DNA of 64,000 bases from Roseobacter sp. (GTDB lineage: Bacteria; Pseudomonadota; Alphaproteobacteria; Rhodobacterales; Rhodobacteraceae). Positions within the stretch are counted from its first letter, which is position 1; each line of letters opens with the position of its first letter. The position numbers were made by a program, and so were the translations under genes. This document shows positions 1 through 8,282 of this stretch, in pieces. The notes beneath the pieces were generated by a model. That model did not search any database and was not told the DNA's origin. It was given only the letters and a program-made list of their open reading frames with translations. The stretch is taken from NCBI GenBank assembly GCA_002731875.1, contig PCCY01000035.1:30933-94932 (forward strand), in the 5' to 3' direction.

Positions 1-1306
1 GCGCACCGTGCAGATCGCTTATCGCCGAAACAAGGCTCAGCCCCAGCCCGTTGCCCTCGGTCGTACGGCTTTGATCCAGGCGGTAAAGGCGTTGCAAAAC
101 CTTGCTCCGCTCGCTCTCGGGGATGCCGGGGCCGTTGTCGGAAACCGTCAGTATGGTCTCGCCTCCTGTGCGTGTCACCCCGACCACGACAGGCCCCCCC
201 TGCGGCACGTGGGTGAGCGCGTTCTGAACCAGGTTGCCAATCAGTTGTGACAGCAGGTGCCGGTCGCCCCTGACGCAGGTCGCTACATCTGGCTGAATCC
301 GCAAGCTCAGTGCAAAGCCACGTTCTTCTGCCTCCACCTCGAGAAAATCAACGATATCGCGCGAGATTTCCGCAAGATCGACCGAATGCAATCTGTCGCG
401 CACCGCCCCGCCTTCAATCTGCGCCAACTGAAGCAACGACTGGAAAGTCTGCACAATCCGTTCGGTTTCTCCGATCGCCTTCGACAACAGTTCCTCTTGA
501 CCTTCGGTCAATGTCGTCTTGTTCATCACCTGATCAAGCACGACGGCCACCCGTTGGATCGGTGTCTTGAGGTCATGGGCGATATCGCTCGATACTTGGC
601 GTATCGACGCCACCAAAGCCTCTTGGGCACGCGCCATGCGATTCACCTCTTGGCCGATACCGGAAAGGTCGTCATTTTGATCCTCAACCCCCTCGATCCG
701 CGCCGACAAGGTCCCGCCTTTCAATTCGAGCAGGGTATGCTGGATCGCGTCAATCTTGATGCGTGCGCCCCTGGCGACCCACAGGCCGGCCAGCCCCGCG
801 ATCAACAGTGCCGGCAACAGTCCTATAAGCAAAACCGCCAGAAAAATTTCGCCCATTTCCTCGACCTGCTCGCGACTTTGCGCGACGATCAGATGACCTG
901 CGCCGACCCGAGCGCTCAGCGCGAGATAGCTGTCGGATACGCTGCCTGATTTGGCCCGGATATAGCTGTCAGACACGACCGTCACCCCGCTGACGGGGGG
1001 GAAAGACGCGACGTTCGAGACCACCGATCCGCGATCGGGCACATAGAACAGGATACGGACATCCGCGTCCGTTTTTGCGGCTGCTTCCGCCAGACGCTCT
1101 GTCAGGTCATCGCCGTCCCGGATACCCCGATATTCATTGATCGTTTGTTGCAATTCGGCAGCGACAGCGGCGTCAATGCTTGTTCGGGTGACTTCGAAAG
1201 CGACAGCAAGACACGCGAGTGCCGCCAGTGCGAAGATCGTCAGCAACAGGAACGTCAGGCGCAAGGGCGTCGACCTGATTTGGTTAAACCCGAAAACCGG
1301 GGTCAT
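1..1306 (-). CDS. Sensor histidine kinase, C-terminus cut by window edge
   Basis: The minus strand is open from an ATG at 1306 to the left edge (about 435 codons). It reads as an inner-membrane sensor kinase. There is a hydrophobic segment near residues 10-32, a periplasmic stretch, and a second membrane segment followed by a HAMP-like linker. The phosphoacceptor box SSDIAHDLKTPIQ has its His near residue 244. An N box (NLVQNALTH), a G1 box (DNGPGIP) and a G2 box (GNGLGLSLV) follow. The start overlaps the stop of the response regulator gene as ATGA, so the two are translationally coupled. Only the last part of the ATPase domain is missing. The family assignment is certain; the signal sensed is not known from sequence. 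Confidence 0.9.
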   Translation of the reverse strand, partial: MTPVFGFNQIRSTPLRLTFLLLTIFALAALACLAVAFEVTRTSIDAAVAAELQQTINEYRGIRDGDDLTERLAEAAAKTDADVRILFYVPDRGSVVSNVASFPPVSGVTVVSDSYIRAKSGSVSDSYLALSARVGAGHLIVAQSREQVEEMGEIFLAVLLIGLLPALLIAGLAGLWVARGARIKIDAIQHTLLELKGGTLSARIEGVEDQNDDLSGIGQEVNRMARAQEALVASIRQVSSDIAHDLKTPIQRVAVVLDQVMNKTTLTEGQEELLSKAIGETERIVQTFQSLLQLAQIEGGAVRDRLHSVDLAEISRDIVDFLEVEAEERGFALSLRIQPDVATCVRGDRHLLSQLIGNLVQNALTHVPQGGPVVVGVTRTGGETILTVSDNGPGIPESERSKVLQRLYRLDQSRTTEGNGLGLSLVSAISDLHGA

Positions 1307-1977
1307 ACGTCGTTGATCCGGTAGCCCGAGCCGCGCACCGTTTCGATAAGCTCGGTTTCATAGGGTTTGTCGATCTTGCCCCGTAGGCGACTGATATGGG
1401 TATCAACCACATTGGTCAGGGGGTCGTAGTGAATATCCCATACAGCCTCCATCAACATCGTCCGGGTTTGCACCCGGCCTTTTCGACGTAACAGATGTTC
1501 CAGCAGGGCAAATTCGCGAGGCAAAAGATCAAGCGTCTGACCCCCGCGCGTCACCCGACGATGCAGCAGATCCATCTCAAGATCCGCGGCTTTCAGAATT
1601 GTGGGTTCCGCCTCTGTGCGCGGGCGTCGGCTGATCGCCATGATGCGGGCGCTCAGCTCTCCGAACGAGAAGGGTTTGACAAGATAGTCATCGCCGCCGG
1701 CAAGCAGCCCTTCGATACGGTCATCGACGCCGCCAAGCGAGGTCAGGAATAACACCGGCGTAAGATTCTTGGTGGCGCGCAGGGTTTTGACAACGCTCAT
1801 CCCGTCCAGACCGGGCAACATTCTGTCAACGACCATTGCGTCGTAACTGCCCACTGTTGCCTGAACCAAGCCGTCAGCACCATCAGCAATCAGGTCCACC
1901 GAATGACCCTCTTCGCGCAGACCATCGGCGATATATGACCCGATGGCATTGTCATCTTCCAGCACAAGTATCTTCAT
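1303..1977 (-). CDS. OmpR/PhoB-family response regulator
   Basis: This is a 224-residue two-domain regulator. The receiver domain has the acidic pocket at residues 7-9, phosphoacceptor Asp near 51 (VVDRMLPGLDG) and the conserved Lys near 101 (DYLVKPFSFGEL). A winged helix-turn-helix of OmpR type fills residues 125 to the end, with VDTHISRLRGKID and the terminal GSGYRI. I placed the start at the ATG for MKILVLEDD at 1977; a longer in-frame start at 2028 would add a non-conserved leader. The gene overlaps the downstream kinase start by 4 bases. It likely controls the neighbouring PepSY gene and perhaps the divergent membrane genes, but that is inference from position. Confidence 0.93.
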   Translation of the reverse strand: MKILVLEDDNAIGSYIADGLREEGHSVDLIADGADGLVQATVGSYDAMVVDRMLPGLDGMSVVKTLRATKNLTPVLFLTSLGGVDDRIEGLLAGGDDYLVKPFSFGELSARIMAISRRPRTEAEPTILKAADLEMDLLHRRVTRGGQTLDLLPREFALLEHLLRRKGRVQTRTMLMEAVWDIHYDPLTNVVDTHISRLRGKIDKPYETELIETVRGSGYRINDV

Positions 1978-2049
1978 AATATCCCTACAACCGCCCCCTG
2001 CTGGCAGAGATCTGCCCCCCGCCAGCATGATTTTCGTTCAGCGTGACAA

Positions 2050-2454
2050 TCAGTTGTTGTCTGTCTCGCCCTTCTCGCCCTCGTCATCATCATCGGCTTC
2101 GTTACCCTGATCATCCGACTGCACCGCCACAACCTTGGCCGTACCGTTGTCAAAGCCTACTGCAACGGTTTTCGTGGTGCCATCGGTCATTGCGACTTCG
2201 ACCTCGTAAGAACCGGTCTGACTGTCCTCATTGTCAAATTCCGCGCTCATCGCCTTGCCGCCCGTGTCGCTTTCGGCGGCCTTGATGGCATCCGTGATTG
2301 ACGCGGATTCTTTCAAAAACGCCTGCACCTCGGCCTTGTCCTGCTGGTCAGAAGAGTCTTTGGCCAGAACCGCGGTGGATCCTGCTGCCCCTAAACCCAA
2401 TGCCACAAGAATTGCCGCAGCGGTCGCCTTGGTTTTGGTCTGAGTAAACTTCAT
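2050..2454 (-). CDS. Secreted PepSY-domain protein
   Basis: This is a 134-residue protein with a clear Sec signal peptide (Lys-rich start, then AAAILVALGLGAAG, cleavage near residue 31 after VLA). The mature part holds one PepSY-like repeat: a helix (AFLKESASITDAIKAAES) and a strand pair ending YEVEVAMTDGTTKTVAVGFDNG. The tail is strongly acidic (DDDDEGEKGE). A good ribosome site (AAGGAGA) precedes the ATG. PepSY proteins next to two-component systems are common, and many are thought to modulate periplasmic proteins or the sensor. The gene lies 72 bases upstream of the regulator in the same direction, so it may be co-transcribed. The function is inferred from the fold only. Confidence 0.8.
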   Translation of the reverse strand: MKFTQTKTKATAAAILVALGLGAAGSTAVLAKDSSDQQDKAEVQAFLKESASITDAIKAAESDTGGKAMSAEFDNEDSQTGSYEVEVAMTDGTTKTVAVGFDNGTAKVVAVQSDDQGNEADDDDEGEKGETDNN

Positions 2455-2772
2455 AGGTCTTCTCCTTGGTTGAACGTGGGCAACATCGCCTCACGACTAC
2501 GAAGAACTTAGGAGGCCGTTGCGGCGCATGCCTGTCGCGTTCATTACAAATCATCCACGTTGAGCCGCGCGCCCCGCCATGTGCCCTTTCCCCTGCCAAG
2601 ACTAAAGCTTTGTGAAAATACGCATACCTTGCGCAATGACATGGGCAAAGCATTCGGGCCGCCTATAGTATAGAAGATGACGCATGCGGCATTGCTGTTG
2701 CGACTATCACCTGCTGACCTGTCCGTTGGCACCCAGGGACACCATCGCCCACGAAAGGCTGACGTCACCACC
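2455..2772. other. Divergent intergenic region, promoter-bearing
   Basis: These 318 bases separate the PepSY gene (minus) from the lssY-like gene (plus). No convincing reading frame is present. A TATAGT hexamer at about 2664 could be a -10 box for the plus-strand gene. I did not find a clear repeat that would mark the response-regulator operator. Confidence 0.35.
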
Positions 2773-4779
2773 ATGTCTTATTCCATCGACCAGTTATTGC
2801 CCTCGCTCCAGTCCTTGGGGTTGTGGACCTATTGGGTTTTGGCGCTTTTTGCATTTCTCGAAGCAACCATCGTGACCGGCGTTATCGCACCTGGCGGGCT
2901 TGTTGTAATCGCTGGCGGCGTTTTGGCACAACGCGGCTATGTAGATTTTTTCGATATGGCGTGGTTTGTTGCCGCAGGGGCGGTAATTGGAAGCGAGTTG
3001 AGTTTTTATCTGGGACGGGTGGCATCCAACGGGCTGAAACGAACGACGGCGTATGCCAGTTCGCGCCACATTACCCGCGCCAGGGGTTTACTGGATACTT
3101 ACGGAGGCTTCGCGATCGTTATCGGGCGGTTCTTCGGCCCGCTTTCGGCTTTCGTACCATTTTCCGCAGCTATGGCAGGCATGGGGCAACGGAAATTCCG
3201 GGGCTGGAACCTGCTGAGTGCGGTTCCCTATGCGCTGGTTTTGCCAGCGGTGGGGTATTTTTCGGGGCATGCCATCGGTATCTTGGGCGCTGCCGCACCG
3301 CGGCTTATCGCCGTCGGGGCGACCACGCTCATCGTCATATTCGTACTTTGGTTGATCATCCGACGCGTCTTTCGTTCACTGCCTCTGCTGGCCGAAATCG
3401 GCAGGTCTCTGACCGCCGGATTCGGGAACAGGCCGTTTATCCGCGCAAGGCTCGATCAATATCCCGGAGTGTCGTCTTTTGTATCAGCCCGCTTTAGAAC
3501 GGGGCAATTTCTGGGCCTCACGGCAACCTTGCTCGTCCTGCTATTCATATATATCGCGGGCGCTTGGGCGGAATCTGTCTTTGATTTCATGGGGTCCGGT
3601 GGCGTCATATCGACCGACACCCGCATCGCCAACATTCTCTACACCATGCGCGACCCTAACCTGATAACCGTATTCACCTGGATCACCGATGCGGGCGGGC
3701 GACACGGGGTCATACCGATGCTGGTGGGCGCGACCGTTGCCCTGTTGATCCTGCGCCGGTTCGATCTGTTGACCGGGATGTGGATCGCCGCAATCGGCAA
3801 CCAGGCCACAGTAACCTTGCTGAAAAGCTTTTTCGCCCGCCCCCGATCGACCTTGGGGTATTTCGTGGAAACCTCGGGCAGTTTTCCCAGCGGGCACGCG
3901 GCCGGGTCGGTGGCCGTTTGGGCCATGCTGTTTTACCTCGCGTGGAGGTTGCGGCTTCTGACGGCCGCAACAGCGGCGACGCTCGCCGTGACGATGGTGT
4001 TTCTGATCGGCCTCAGCCGCATCTACCTGATCGAACATTATGTGTCCGACGTGGTGAATGGGTACCTCGTGGGCGGCGTCTGGCTTATTCTTGGGATCGC
4101 CTTTTGCGAATGGCGCCGGACGGCACCGGTCGCGCCTGTCGGGGTTATGCGCAAAAGGATTGCGGCGGTCAGCGTGGCCCTGGCACTGGCGACCACCGGA
4201 TATTTTGCCTTTAACACTGCCAATCCGTTGAACCCAACGCTTGAACCGGTATTACAGACGACGGCGACGCCGGCGACGTTGATACAAACCGGCATGCTGC
4301 CCGCCACCACGCAAACCCTGACCGGAGTAGATCGACAAAAGGTGAATTTGATCGTCACCGTGCCCGATCAGACAGGATTAAAAGACGCGATGACCGCGGC
4401 CGGGTGGGTCTTGGCACCGTCCCCCGGACCGTTTCGCATGATGACCGCCGTCGTTGACGAATGGACAGGACGGCCAGTCACCGACCCCATCGTCGTTCCG
4501 ACTTTTTGGGATAACCGGCCGAACAAGCTGGCGTTCACACAGACGACAACCTCGGATACCGCTGATACACCGGTGCTTCATGCGCGGTTCTGGGACAGCA
4601 GGTTCAGGTTGGAGAGCGGCGCGATCGTGTATGTTGCAACCATCACACGAGAGCGGCAACTGGACGGTGCAGACGAGGAAAGCATCACCCCCGATACCGG
4701 CGCGATGAGCGATAAGGTTCTGGGTCAACTGGCGGCGGATTTGACTGCCGCAGGGGCTGGTACACACGTTCTGCGTTGA
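2773..4779 (+). CDS. DedA - PAP2 phosphatase - LssY fusion membrane protein
   Basis: This is a 668-residue polytopic protein with three parts. Residues about 10-200 are a DedA/SNARE-associated domain, with TGVIAPGGLVVIAGG and GRFFGPLSAFVPFSAAMAGM. Residues about 270-450 are a PAP2 lipid phosphatase with all three motifs: KSFFARPR (near 351), PSGHAAGS (near 372) and SRIYLIEHYVSDVV (near 415). Residues about 510-660 form an LssY_C-like soluble domain (PFRMMTAVVDEWTG, VPTFWDNRPNKLAFTQ). DedA proteins are undecaprenyl-phosphate or lipid flippases, and PAP2 enzymes remove phosphate from polyprenyl or phosphatidyl substrates. The fusion therefore suggests lipid-carrier recycling or lipid A/phospholipid remodelling. 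The start was chosen at MSYSIDQ, where homology begins; a start at 2677 would add an unlikely Arg/His-rich leader. Confidence 0.88.
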   Translation: MSYSIDQLLPSLQSLGLWTYWVLALFAFLEATIVTGVIAPGGLVVIAGGVLAQRGYVDFFDMAWFVAAGAVIGSELSFYLGRVASNGLKRTTAYASSRHITRARGLLDTYGGFAIVIGRFFGPLSAFVPFSAAMAGMGQRKFRGWNLLSAVPYALVLPAVGYFSGHAIGILGAAAPRLIAVGATTLIVIFVLWLIIRRVFRSLPLLAEIGRSLTAGFGNRPFIRARLDQYPGVSSFVSARFRTGQFLGLTATLLVLLFIYIAGAWAESVFDFMGSGGVISTDTRIANILYTMRDPNLITVFTWITDAGGRHGVIPMLVGATVALLILRRFDLLTGMWIAAIGNQATVTLLKSFFARPRSTLGYFVETSGSFPSGHAAGSVAVWAMLFYLAWRLRLLTAATAATLAVTMVFLIGLSRIYLIEHYVSDVVNGYLVGGVWLILGIAFCEWRRTAPVAPVGVMRKRIAAVSVALALATTGYFAFNTANPLNPTLEPVLQTTATPATLIQTGMLPATTQTLTGVDRQKVNLIVTVPDQTGLKDAMTAAGWVLAPSPGPFRMMTAVVDEWTGRPVTDPIVVPTFWDNRPNKLAFTQTTTSDTADTPVLHARFWDSRFRLESGAIVYVATITRERQLDGADEESITPDTGAMSDKVLGQLAADLTAAGAGTHVLR

Positions 4780-4940
4780 TGTTGCGGCACGATCATTGCA
4801 CGGATTCAATGTTTCCGAAAAACGCCTGCCTGTTTGCCTGGCTAGGTTAGGCAGCACAAGGGCGGGCATTTCGCCGTAAGACCCATGGACTGTACCGGCC
4901 AGCATATCATGCTCGCCAAATGATCGGAGCTCCCCCTCCC

Positions 4941-5597
4941 ATGCGAAATTTTCTTCTCAGTACGGTATTGATTATCGTGCCCGTCGTTGTTTTTGCCGCA
5001 GGATACGCGGCGTTAACCCCTGCCACTGCGACACCTCAGGCGGCCTCTGCACAGGCGGCACCACCATTGGGGGATATGTCGGCCTTCGTCGCGATCACGT
5101 CTGATGTGCAAAAACGCGCATCGCAGAATGACCTTCCAAATGCGCAGGCCCGCATCACGGATCTTGAAACCGCATGGGATGAACAAGCCAAAGCCCTGCG
5201 GCAGGCGAACGCCGCGGCCTGGGGGAATGTCGACGAGGCGATAGACAACGCGTTAAGCGCGATACGTGCCAAAACGCCTGACCCTGCGAAAGTGGACCAG
5301 ACGCTGACGATGTTGCAGGAAAAGCTGGCCAACCCTTCAGGTTCAGACGGTATGAAGAAAAACGGCACACAAGTCACTGTGGCCGGCATTGTCACCACAG
5401 ACGCGAACGGCCGTGCCCTGCCTTGTGAGGTGATGCTTGATCAGTTCCGCACTGCTCGCGCTGCAGCGCATATCCTGCCGGCCAATGTCGATCGGGTTGA
5501 TACTCTGGAGGTGAAAGGTACCGAACGCTGTAATGCCGATGACGATACCCGCGCTGACGATTTCTTTGCGCAGGGCATCGCCCTGATGTCGAACTGA
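4941..5597 (+). CDS. Exported protein of unknown function
   Basis: This is about 218 residues beginning MRNFLLSTVLIIVPVVVFAAGY, a signal peptide or single membrane anchor. An Ala/Pro-rich linker follows, then a helical region (about 60-150) rich in Ala, Gln and Asp that could form a coiled coil. The C-terminal part has two Cys residues (LPCEVML and ERCNADDD) that could form a disulphide. An in-frame ATG at 4920 is an alternative start. I do not recognise the family. It sits 161 bases after the DedA-PAP2-LssY gene and 21 bases before the COG4705 gene in the same direction, so it probably belongs to that envelope group. Confidence 0.7.
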   Translation: MRNFLLSTVLIIVPVVVFAAGYAALTPATATPQAASAQAAPPLGDMSAFVAITSDVQKRASQNDLPNAQARITDLETAWDEQAKALRQANAAAWGNVDEAIDNALSAIRAKTPDPAKVDQTLTMLQEKLANPSGSDGMKKNGTQVTVAGIVTTDANGRALPCEVMLDQFRTARAAAHILPANVDRVDTLEVKGTERCNADDDTRADDFFAQGIALMSN

Positions 5598-5618
5598 GCC
5601 TCGGAAAGGAGCTTTACC

Positions 5619-6437
5619 ATGACCTATGATCTTGCACATGAAGACACGCTAGCATCCGCCTCATCCTCGGCTGATCACCTCACACACGCGGCCAACCGCG
5701 TGCCCGACGTAACGGTGGATTTCTGGCTTATCAAATTGATGGCCGTGACGATGGGGGAAACCGCGGCTGATTTTCTTGCCGTGAACCTGGGGTTCGGGCT
5801 TACCGCCACCTCGTTACTGATGGCCGCCGTTCTGGCGGTGGCATTGGTTTTTCAGTTCCGCCAAAAGCGCTATGTGCCCGCTTACTATTGGCTTGCGGTG
5901 GTACTGATTTCGGTTGTCGGTACTTTGGTCACCGATAATCTTGTCGATAATTTCGGGGTCTCCCTGGTTACGACCACCATCGTCTTTACCGTCGCTTTGG
6001 CGGCCACGCTGGCCATATGGTACGCCGTCGAAGGCACACTTTCCATTCACGAGGTCACCACCACACGCCGCGAAAGTTTCTACTGGCTGGCGATCTTGTT
6101 CACATTCGCGCTTGGCACCGCAGCGGGTGACCTGGTGGCCGAACATTTCGCGTTGGGCTACATGGCCAGCGGCATCCTGTTCGGAATGATCATCGCTTCG
6201 ATCACCTTTGGCTACTTCGTGCTAAAGCTTGACGGTATCCTGGCGTTCTGGCTAGCCTACATCCTGACCAGACCGCTTGGCGCATCGTTTGGCGACCTGT
6301 TGTCGCAGCCGGTCGAATACGGCGGCATGGGGTTGGGGACCACAATTACCAGCGTTCTGTTTCTGGCGGTCATCGTGGGGATCGTCCTGTACATGACCGC
6401 ACAGAATTCACGCGGTGATGGAATAACCGCCGCCTGA
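5619..6437 (+). CDS. COG4705-like integral membrane protein
   Basis: This is a 272-residue protein with about eight hydrophobic segments. A conserved pattern recurs: VTMGETAADFLAVNLGFG, GTLVTDNLVDNFGVSL, GTAAGDLVAEHFALGY and LGASFGDLLSQP. Each has an acidic residue placed in a Gly-rich turn, which suggests internal repeats. This matches the COG4705 family, often annotated as predicted membrane-anchored proteins and frequently encoded beside PepSY or two-component genes; the biochemical role is unknown. A strong ribosome site (GGAAAGGAG) precedes the ATG at 5619. It is the last gene of the plus-strand group that starts at 2773. Confidence 0.8.
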   Translation: MTYDLAHEDTLASASSSADHLTHAANRVPDVTVDFWLIKLMAVTMGETAADFLAVNLGFGLTATSLLMAAVLAVALVFQFRQKRYVPAYYWLAVVLISVVGTLVTDNLVDNFGVSLVTTTIVFTVALAATLAIWYAVEGTLSIHEVTTTRRESFYWLAILFTFALGTAAGDLVAEHFALGYMASGILFGMIIASITFGYFVLKLDGILAFWLAYILTRPLGASFGDLLSQPVEYGGMGLGTTITSVLFLAVIVGIVLYMTAQNSRGDGITAA

Positions 6438-6457
6438 CACGTTACGCCCAAGAGGTT

Positions 6458-6489
6458 CGGGGCGATGACCAGCGATGGCCACCGCCCCG
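6458..6489 (+). terminator. Possible terminator after the COG4705 gene
   Basis: CGGGGCG at 6458-6464 pairs with CGCCCCG at 6483-6489, and TACTTTTGT follows on the plus strand. The loop is long (about 18 bases) and the T-run is broken. It lies between convergent genes. Confidence 0.4.
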
Positions 6490-6564
6490 TACTTTTGTCA
6501 CGTCACTGCGCGGCAAATCGAAGCGGTGCGGCGTGGCGCGCCACCAGCCGTCGCGACCGGTTGT

Positions 6565-7419
6565 CTAGTCCTGGCGCTTCTGCAGCAACAACGACGCCAG
6601 TCCCAAGGCGGCGGAGACCACGATCAAGAGCAGTGAGACAGCATTCAGCACCGGCGTGGAGCCAAGCTTGAGCCTGTCAAACATCGTGATGGTCAAGGGT
6701 GCGTCGGACCCGACGAGCATGAGGGTGGTGTTGAAATTTTCAAAGCTCATCAACACCGACACCACCGCAGCCGCCCCCATGGCAGGGTACAGGAACGGCA
6801 AGGTTATCGCGCGCACCGCACCCCATCTGGTCGCGCCGAGGTTCAACGCGGCCTCTTCGAGGCTGGGGTCGAACTTTTGCAGGCGCGCCGAAATCACCAG
6901 AGTTGCAAACGTGGTGATGAACGAAAACTGCCCCAGGATAACCAGCACCAGCCCAGGACGCAGGCCGTCGAACCACATGCCCGTCGCATCCTCAAGATAG
7001 TTGGCGACAGAGGACGTGAATACCAGGATCGAAATACCAAGAATGATGCCGGGGATAATCAACGGAAGCAGCATCAGGATGTACAGCACCCCCTTGCCCC
7101 TGAAATCGTGCCGCACGAACAGAAAGGCATTCGTCGTTCCGACCGCTACCGCAAGCAGCGACACCCAGAACGCGACCACCCCCGAGGTCACGATTGACCG
7201 CAGGATGGCCCGTTCGTGAAACACGCCGATATAGGGGGCGTTGTCGCCAAAGAACCATGCCCAGGTAAATCCTTCCCAAGGGAGCGAAGGGAAAACGCTG
7301 TCGTTGAAGGCGAATACGCAGACCGTGGTCAAGGGCAATGCGAGATAGATAAAAAACAGCGTCACATAGGCCCGATAGGTCCATTTGAACGCGCCACTTT
7401 GCGGGATACCCGTGATCAT
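6565..7419 (-). CDS. ABC transporter permease, PotC type (polyamine class)
   Basis: This is a 284-residue inner-membrane permease with about six membrane segments and the cytoplasmic EAA loop LEEAALNLGATRWGAVRAITLPFL, typical of the PotC/PotI family. It forms the channel with the PotB-type partner encoded just upstream; the two genes overlap as ATGA. It is the last of four genes in the order binding protein, ATPase, permease, permease, so an operon is very likely. Substrates of this class are putrescine, spermidine or related cations. The exact substrate cannot be read from the permease. Confidence 0.9.
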   Translation of the reverse strand: MITGIPQSGAFKWTYRAYVTLFFIYLALPLTTVCVFAFNDSVFPSLPWEGFTWAWFFGDNAPYIGVFHERAILRSIVTSGVVAFWVSLLAVAVGTTNAFLFVRHDFRGKGVLYILMLLPLIIPGIILGISILVFTSSVANYLEDATGMWFDGLRPGLVLVILGQFSFITTFATLVISARLQKFDPSLEEAALNLGATRWGAVRAITLPFLYPAMGAAAVVSVLMSFENFNTTLMLVGSDAPLTITMFDRLKLGSTPVLNAVSLLLIVVSAALGLASLLLQKRQD

Positions 7420-8282
7420 GCCTGCCCCATCGTCTTGGTCAAGGATTGACGCGAAAGCTTGAGACCGACGAACACGATTAGCGACGACAGCCCCAGCAAC
7501 AGGAACCCGAACGCCGACCCCAGTTCCCAGTTAAATCGGGTGATGAACTGACTGTAGATCAGGCCGGTGAACCACAGGCTATCCTTGCCGCCCAGAAGGA
7601 TCGGTGTCAGATAGTTTCCCAGGCTCAGCATAAACACCACGATACACCCTGAAACGATCCCCGGCATCGCGTGCGGAATGATGATTTCGCGCAGGATCGC
7701 AAAGCTGCTGGCCCCCAGATCATACCCCGCTTCGATCAGGCTATCGTCAAGGCTGTCAAGCGTCGTCACCAGCGGGACCACCATGAACAGCATCGAAGTA
7801 TAGACCAGCCCCGTCATGATCGCGGCGTCGTTATACAACATCTCGACCGGGCCGCTGACCAACCCGAGGTATTGAAGCACGTTCGAAAATACGCCGGTTT
7901 CACGCAACAAGATCATCCAGCCAAAGGTGCGTACCAGTTCGCTGACCCAAAACGGGATCAAGCACATCAAGAATAAGGTGGTCTTGGTACGCCCGCGGGT
8001 CAGTTTGGCAATGTAATAGGCAATGGGAAATCCAATTCCCAAGGTTAGCGCCGTGGCAGTGATCGACATATACGCAGTGCGCGCGAAGGTGTTCCAATAC
8101 AGCGGTTCGTTGAAAAACACCTCATAGTTGGCAAAGCTGGTCTGGTATTCACGCACACCGATCTTTTCGCGCATGCTGACCAGAAACATGCCCACATGCG
8201 GCAGGACGATCAAGGTCACCAGCCAGATCAACAATGGTGCCATGAGCAACCAGAACGTGAGTTTGGATTTATCAGAGACCAT
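7416..8282 (-). CDS. ABC transporter permease, PotB type (polyamine class)
   Basis: This is a 288-residue permease of the PotB/PotH family. It starts MVSDKSKLTFWLLMAPLLIW, and its EAA loop reads LIEAGYDLGASSFAILREIIIPHAMPGI. I chose the ATG at 8282, which overlaps the end of the ATPase gene by 11 bases. A longer frame to 8333 would reach further into the ATPase gene and adds MVGNLSKRG, which is not conserved in style. It partners the PotC-type permease and the ATPase encoded either side. Confidence 0.9.
   Translation of the reverse strand: MVSDKSKLTFWLLMAPLLIWLVTLIVLPHVGMFLVSMREKIGVREYQTSFANYEVFFNEPLYWNTFARTAYMSITATALTLGIGFPIAYYIAKLTRGRTKTTLFLMCLIPFWVSELVRTFGWMILLRETGVFSNVLQYLGLVSGPVEMLYNDAAIMTGLVYTSMLFMVVPLVTTLDSLDDSLIEAGYDLGASSFAILREIIIPHAMPGIVSGCIVVFMLSLGNYLTPILLGGKDSLWFTGLIYSQFITRFNWELGSAFGFLLLGLSSLIVFVGLKLSRQSLTKTMGQA

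Noticed and set aside
257..949. 230-codon plus-strand open frame at the left end
   Set aside because: It is the shadow of the sensor kinase on the minus strand; the kinase boxes are unmistakable and this frame is rich in His, Arg and Cys without any domain.
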